Shown here: positions 59,891 to 64,000 of the stretch, piece by piece | Layout of the letters: each line of letters starts with the position of its first letter | Position numbering within the stretch: the first letter of the stretch is position 1 | Assembly: GCF_014138435.1 (NCBI RefSeq) | Contig: NZ_JACJIM010000008.1 | Location: 186,001-250,000, forward strand | Origin: Methylobacterium fujisawaense | Lineage (GTDB): Bacteria; Pseudomonadota; Alphaproteobacteria; Rhizobiales; Beijerinckiaceae | DNA: 64,000 nt | Reading direction: 5' to 3' | Notes under the pieces: model-generated | What the model was told of the DNA's origin: nothing | The model's database searches: none | What the model saw: only the letters and a program-made list of their open reading frames with translations | Translations under genes and position numbers: made by a program

Positions 59891-61882
59891 ATGGCAAAAA
59901 TTGGCTTGTCCATGATAGTCAAGGATGAGGCGCGCGTGATCGAGCGCTGCCTCGAGAGCATGCTTCCTCTGATCGACTACGTGCTCATCTCAGACACCGG
60001 ATCGACGGATGGCACCCAGGACATCATTCGTTCCTGGCTCGATCGGAATCACATGTCTGGGGACGTCGTCGAGGAGACGTGGCAGGACTTTGCCACAAAT
60101 CGAAGCTCGGCTTTGCGCCATCTCAGAGCGCGGAACGTCGTCGAATACGCCTTCGTCATGGACGCGGACGAAACGCTGACCTTCGACGACGGTTTCGATC
60201 CGCGGAAATTCAAAGCGTCTTTAAGCCATGATTATTACAACGTCGAGATCCGACGCGGCGGCATAAGATATTGGCGCCCTCAAATCATGTCGAACGACAG
60301 AGATTTTTACTACAAGGGCGTGCTGCACGAGTATATCGAGGCACCGGACGGCGTCACATCGGGAGACGCCATCGGATTTCACATTGCGTCGGGCGCATCG
60401 GGCGGAGCCCGAGAAAAGGATCCGGACACTTATCGCCGCGACGCCCGCAGATTGGAGGACGCTCTCGATGTCGAGAGCGACAGTTTCCTTCGGTCAAGGT
60501 ATACGTTCTATCTTGGCCAAAGTTACCGAGATAGCAATCAGCTCGAAAAGGCCCTGGATGCCTATCTTGCACGGAGCGAGATGGGTTATTGGACCGAAGA
60601 GGTGTACATCAGTCTATTGGAAGCCGGCCACCTCATGGATCGTCTCGGCCGGCCCGTCGACGAGATCGCTGACGTCTACCGACGCGCCATAGCGGTTTGC
60701 GGGACTCGCGCAGAAGCTTTTTATCACATCAGCGACCTCTATTTTCGACACGGCCGCAACGAGGAGGGCTTCGCTGCGGCCAAAGCGGGTTCTCATCTCG
60801 TCGAACCCGCAGGCGGACTCTTTCTTTCCAAATGGGTCTACGATTACGGCTTATTGGACAAGCTCGCCATCAACGCTTACTGGGCGGGACATTATAGCGA
60901 ATGCTTAGAGGCCTGTCTGACGCTTCTGGCGGACAACAGGCTCCCGCTGTCGGAACGCGCTCGGGTCGAGGCCAATGCCCGTGCGTCGCTGACGAAGATC
61001 CAGGACGAGAAGACCGCCGCCTGTCTGGGCTCGCGCGCGGCGCCGAATTTCCTTGAGCAGTACGAGATCGGCCCCGCGCGGGAGCTGAAACCCGCCGCCG
61101 CAGATGCCCGCGTGCTGGTCGCGATATTGGCGAAGCAGATGGCCGCAGCGCTCCCGCTCTATCTCGATTGCTTGAGAAATATGGATTATCCGAAATCCAA
61201 GATTGTACTTTATATAAGAACCAACAACAATACGGATGAGACGGAGAACATCCTGGCGCAGTGGATCGAGACATTCGGCGCTCAGTATGCGGCCGTCGAG
61301 TTCGATGCCAGAGACGTCGAAGATCCCGTTCAGACCTACGAATTGCACGAGTGGAACGCGACGCGGTTCCGGGTCCTGGGGCGCATCCGTCAGGAAAGCC
61401 TTCAACGGACGATCCATCATGGATGCGATTTCTACTTCACGGCCGATGTCGACAATTTCATTCGGCCAAACACGCTTCGCGAACTGGTGGCGCTGCAGTT
61501 GCCCATCGTGGCCCCCTTTCTACGATCGGTGGAGAGAGGAAGCTATTACTCGAATTACCATGCGGCGGTCGACGATCAGGGATACTACAGTCACTGCGAT
61601 CAGTACGATTGGGTGTTGAACCGCTGGATCACAGGTGTCGTCGAAATGCCGGTGGTCCATTGCACCTACCTCGTCCGAACCGACGTCATCCCGCTGCTCA
61701 ACTATCAGGACGGAACCGACAGGCACGAGTATGTGATTTTCTCCGACAGCGCTCGGAAGAGCAATGTCGTACAGTACATCGATAATCGTCAGATCTACGG
61801 CTACATGGCGCGCGATGACATACGAAGCGATACCGAACAGGCGCGCATCCTGCTAAGCCGCAGCCCGACACATGCGGGATAG
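59891..61882 (+). CDS. two-domain glycosyltransferase: GT2 domain plus procollagen-galactosyltransferase-like domain
   Basis: 663 residues, start ATG at 59891 with GGGAGA upstream. Residues 1-230 are GT2-like: IGLSMIVKDEARVIERCLES, SDTGSTDGT and the DxD FVMDADET (Asp91, Asp93). The middle (240-390) is TPR-like. From residue 406 the pattern VAILAKQMAAALPLYLDCLRN, TNNNTDETENILAQW, FTADVDNFIRPNTL (DVD at 519-521), then PIVAPFLRS, SNYHAAVDDQGYY, MPVVHCTYLV and YVIFSDSARK closely follows the first domain of animal COLGALT (GLT25D) enzymes, as I recall that family. It probably modifies the adjacent collagen-like protein. Confidence 0.82.
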   Translation: MAKIGLSMIVKDEARVIERCLESMLPLIDYVLISDTGSTDGTQDIIRSWLDRNHMSGDVVEETWQDFATNRSSALRHLRARNVVEYAFVMDADETLTFDDGFDPRKFKASLSHDYYNVEIRRGGIRYWRPQIMSNDRDFYYKGVLHEYIEAPDGVTSGDAIGFHIASGASGGAREKDPDTYRRDARRLEDALDVESDSFLRSRYTFYLGQSYRDSNQLEKALDAYLARSEMGYWTEEVYISLLEAGHLMDRLGRPVDEIADVYRRAIAVCGTRAEAFYHISDLYFRHGRNEEGFAAAKAGSHLVEPAGGLFLSKWVYDYGLLDKLAINAYWAGHYSECLEACLTLLADNRLPLSERARVEANARASLTKIQDEKTAACLGSRAAPNFLEQYEIGPARELKPAAADARVLVAILAKQMAAALPLYLDCLRNMDYPKSKIVLYIRTNNNTDETENILAQWIETFGAQYAAVEFDARDVEDPVQTYELHEWNATRFRVLGRIRQESLQRTIHHGCDFYFTADVDNFIRPNTLRELVALQLPIVAPFLRSVERGSYYSNYHAAVDDQGYYSHCDQYDWVLNRWITGVVEMPVVHCTYLVRTDVIPLLNYQDGTDRHEYVIFSDSARKSNVVQYIDNRQIYGYMARDDIRSDTEQARILLSRSPTHAG

Positions 61883-62735
61883 GCTGATCTCACGTCGGAG
61901 CGTCGCTTTTGCTGGAGGTTTATACATGATAAGCCTCGGCCGTACCAAAGCAGGCAGCGCTCCGATCCTGGCGAATCCTGTCGAAGTCCGGGGCGAATGG
62001 CACGCGCCGCCACGGTCGGCCGCGCTCGTGATCGGCCGCATGCGGGAGGCCTGCTGCTCCGGCATCCGTATGGTGTCCGATCGGCAGCCGCAGATATTAC
62101 GGATCGAGAATTGTCCTGCCGGTCCACCCGCGGTCTGGCTGCATCGGGACGCGAGCGATACTGCCATCATCCATGTCGACGTGGGCGAGCGTGCTTGGAC
62201 CCAGTTGGCCTATCAGTTCGGCCACGAACTGGGTCATGTCGTGAGTAATTCTTGGGACAGCGAAGCGAAACCCAGCGCGCCATGCCAGTGGGTTGAAGAA
62301 ATGATCGCTGAAAGCTTCTCGCTCCGCGGACTCGCCAACCTGGCGGCGGCTTGGGAGAGGAGCCCGCCGTTTCCGGGAGACGCGGGCTATGGGAAGGAGA
62401 TAAGCCATTATCGAGATAACATTCTGGCCCAGTACAATCAGATTGCGTCATCTCAAGGCCTCGGAACGTCCAGCTCTTGGTTCACCCGCAATAGATCAAC
62501 CTTGGAGGGTTTCGTCGGACTATCCGACCATGCGAAGGCGGCGGTTTCGATACTTCTACCCGCCCTGATGGCGCGTCCCGCGCTGTTGGAAGACATCGGT
62601 GCGCTCAATTGCTGGCCGGAACGGGCGGCATTACCTCTGGATGCTTATCTCAGTCGGTGGCGTGCGAGTTGCAAGAGCTTGGGATCGGCCGGTTTATTAC
62701 CCGATCTGATCAAGACGACGATCTGCTCGCGCTGA
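61872..62735 (+). CDS. HExxH zincin-like protein, probably exported
   Basis: 287 residues if started at 61872, where the gene overlaps the glycosyltransferase by 11 bp. That start gives a signal-peptide-like N-terminus with twin Arg (RRSVAFAGGLYMISLG, then AGSA). A second ATG at 61926 has a strong GGAGG site, but loses the signal. The active-site motif is FGHELGHVV with downstream WVEEMIAESFSLRGL (Glu as possible third ligand). A metallopeptidase fold is likely, but no family is recognised. Location suggests action on, or anchoring of, the collagen-like product. Confidence 0.68.
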   Translation: MRDRLISRRSVAFAGGLYMISLGRTKAGSAPILANPVEVRGEWHAPPRSAALVIGRMREACCSGIRMVSDRQPQILRIENCPAGPPAVWLHRDASDTAIIHVDVGERAWTQLAYQFGHELGHVVSNSWDSEAKPSAPCQWVEEMIAESFSLRGLANLAAAWERSPPFPGDAGYGKEISHYRDNILAQYNQIASSQGLGTSSSWFTRNRSTLEGFVGLSDHAKAAVSILLPALMARPALLEDIGALNCWPERAALPLDAYLSRWRASCKSLGSAGLLPDLIKTTICSR

Positions 62736-63186
62736 TCGGGATCGATCTCTGCTCATCCGGGTTCGCACAGTCCTCGGCAGCGGCGCCTCGTCTCTGGAGG
62801 TCTTGCCAGCCGTATGGCGGCGATCAGAGGGCGGCAACGTGGGAGCGGCGCAAGTCTTCGACACGGGGCGAGCCGGTCGACAATCCGCTCAAGGCGACGG
62901 CGGCACGGCCGGGCGGCGAAGCGCTCCTGGCCCTTGTCGGGGGTCGCGACCGCGAGGGTGTTGGCGCTGCCGACGCAGGCGCTTCGGTGGACCCGATCGG
63001 CGCGAGGGTTGCCGCCCCGTTCGCCGCTCGTCCCGTGACCGGCGGCAGACGCGGAGTTTCTTGGCAGAACTGGCGACGACCGCTTCCGATTCCTGAATGG
63101 GCAACTGATGCAGGAGTAAGGTTCTTGCGAATGTTGTCCAGTTGCGTCAATAATAGTCTTCCTTGCATCAGCGAGACGGGATCGAG
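62736..63186. other. intergenic, no gene supported
   Basis: 450 bp. ORFs have low-complexity Arg/Ala/Gly translations. No hairpin with U-tract was found. Confidence 0.4.
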
Positions 63187-63918
63187 ATGCGCATCATTGC
63201 CTCTATGACGACGATACCGTCCCGTATCGCGGAGATCGAGCCCGTCATCGAGTCTGTTCTCAATCAGGACGTGGCTGTCGATCGTCTGGAGATCAATATC
63301 CCGTTCCATTGCAAGCGCAATGGAGAAGAGTACATTCTTCCGGATTGGCTCGTTTCGGAAGGTCAGATCGCGGTTTTTCGAACCGATGATTATGGGCCGA
63401 TCACGAAGATCGCCCCCACCCTGCTCCGTCATCGACATGACGATGCGTACATATGGTCGGTTGACGACGATTGCCGATATCCGCGAAATCAATTGAGATT
63501 GCTGACATCCGTATGCGGTCCGAACGAAGATCGTATACTCACCCGTTATGGAGGCAACCTGAAAGAAGGAGGTCTCTTCGAGCCCTGGTACGGGCACGGC
63601 GCATGCACGATGCTCGAGGGGTTTGGTGGGGTCCTGTATCCTCCGAATTGTATCAAGGACGATTTCGATCGATATTTAGTCGACACATCAAACGATAAAT
63701 TTTGCCGCGCAAATGACGACATCGTTTTAGCCATGTATTTCAATCATCATCAGGTGCCAATATTCTTGCACAACGTCCCTTCTGACGATGTTCCGTATAT
63801 GGTCGAAGGCTGGATGGCGCACGCCGATCGAGATGCGTTGTCGACCGGTGGGCACAATATGGCTTATGAGGGCGCTTACAAATTTATAACAAACTACTTT
63901 ATTTGCAATTCATCGTGA
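63187..63918 (+). CDS. glycosyltransferase, GT-A fold
   Basis: 243 residues from the ATG at 63187 (MRIIASMTTIPSRIAEIEP); an ATG/ORF start at 63163 lacks support. The opening MTTIPSRI is that of a group of small GT-A transferases, the nucleotide-sugar DxD-like motif is YIWSVDDDCRYPRNQL, and later parts GACTMLEGFGGVLYPPNCI and RANDDIVLAMYFNHHQVPIFL match that group. It may add the next sugar after the two-domain enzyme. The following 80 bp to the window end contain no further start that can be judged. Confidence 0.78.
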   Translation: MRIIASMTTIPSRIAEIEPVIESVLNQDVAVDRLEINIPFHCKRNGEEYILPDWLVSEGQIAVFRTDDYGPITKIAPTLLRHRHDDAYIWSVDDDCRYPRNQLRLLTSVCGPNEDRILTRYGGNLKEGGLFEPWYGHGACTMLEGFGGVLYPPNCIKDDFDRYLVDTSNDKFCRANDDIVLAMYFNHHQVPIFLHNVPSDDVPYMVEGWMAHADRDALSTGGHNMAYEGAYKFITNYFICNSS

Positions 63919-64000
63919 CGGATGGAAAGCATCTGGCGCAAGTTCGATTGTCGCACATCGTGTGGATGACTTTCAGGCAGATGTAAATGCGCCTCTGTCA

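Overview
The window is high-GC DNA, most consistent with an alphaproteobacterium of the Methylobacterium/Methylorubrum group. This is inferred from the GC bias, a DUF6894 protein, HWE-type kinases, an OprB porin, an Omp25/31-type barrel and the non-phosphorylative sugar pathway; no rRNA is present to confirm it.

Region 1 (1-12.1 kb): a KaiC-like ATPase runs off the left edge, followed by a nearly complete locus for oxidative, non-phosphorylative L-arabinose/D-galactose use: OprB porin, sugar 1-dehydrogenase, AraD1/GguC-like protein, alpha-ketoglutarate semialdehyde dehydrogenase, FadR/GntR regulator, IlvD/Edd-type aldonate dehydratase, mutarotase, FucP-type importer and SMP-30 lactonase. Two promoters carry a near-identical 11-bp motif that could be the regulator's site.

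Region 2 (12.4-26.1 kb): a DUF6894 protein, a LacI regulator, a probable siderophore-iron operon (MFS permease, FhuF-type reductase, ABC exporter), two large sensor kinases (PAS hybrid kinase and HWE kinase), a holin-like membrane protein, a membrane-anchored free-standing sigma-70 region 1.1 domain, and an acyltransferase.

Region 3 (26.2-40.3 kb): a decayed tRNA-Arg copy, then an intact tRNA-Arg(CCG) into which a 12.5-kb integrative element has inserted. The element is bounded by a 50-bp direct repeat, with repeated GGGTAGCAC arm-type sites near both ends and a tyrosine integrase. It carries several small HTH proteins, a primase-helicase gene broken by one in-frame amber codon in helicase motif VI, a repressor, a 23-bp perfect palindrome, and an AT-rich four-TM membrane protein that looks like imported cargo. 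No capsid, tail or terminase gene is visible, so it resembles a phage satellite or other minimal integrative element.

Region 4 (40.3-50.4 kb): gene-poor DNA with short ORFs and gene remnants, an Omp25/31 barrel, a PAS protein, a NarL-type regulator and a MASE1-like hybrid kinase with a C-terminal Hpt domain.

Region 5 (50.4-64 kb): the most interesting part. A type I secretion ABC transporter and HlyD adaptor, with a Sel1-repeat protein, are divergent from a 788-residue collagen-like protein (about 176 Gly-X-Thr triplets, a His-rich tract and a C-terminal domain). Downstream lie a two-domain glycosyltransferase whose C-terminal half resembles animal procollagen galactosyltransferases, an HExxH zincin-like protein and a second glycosyltransferase. 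I infer a system that makes, glycosylates and exports a collagen-like surface protein.
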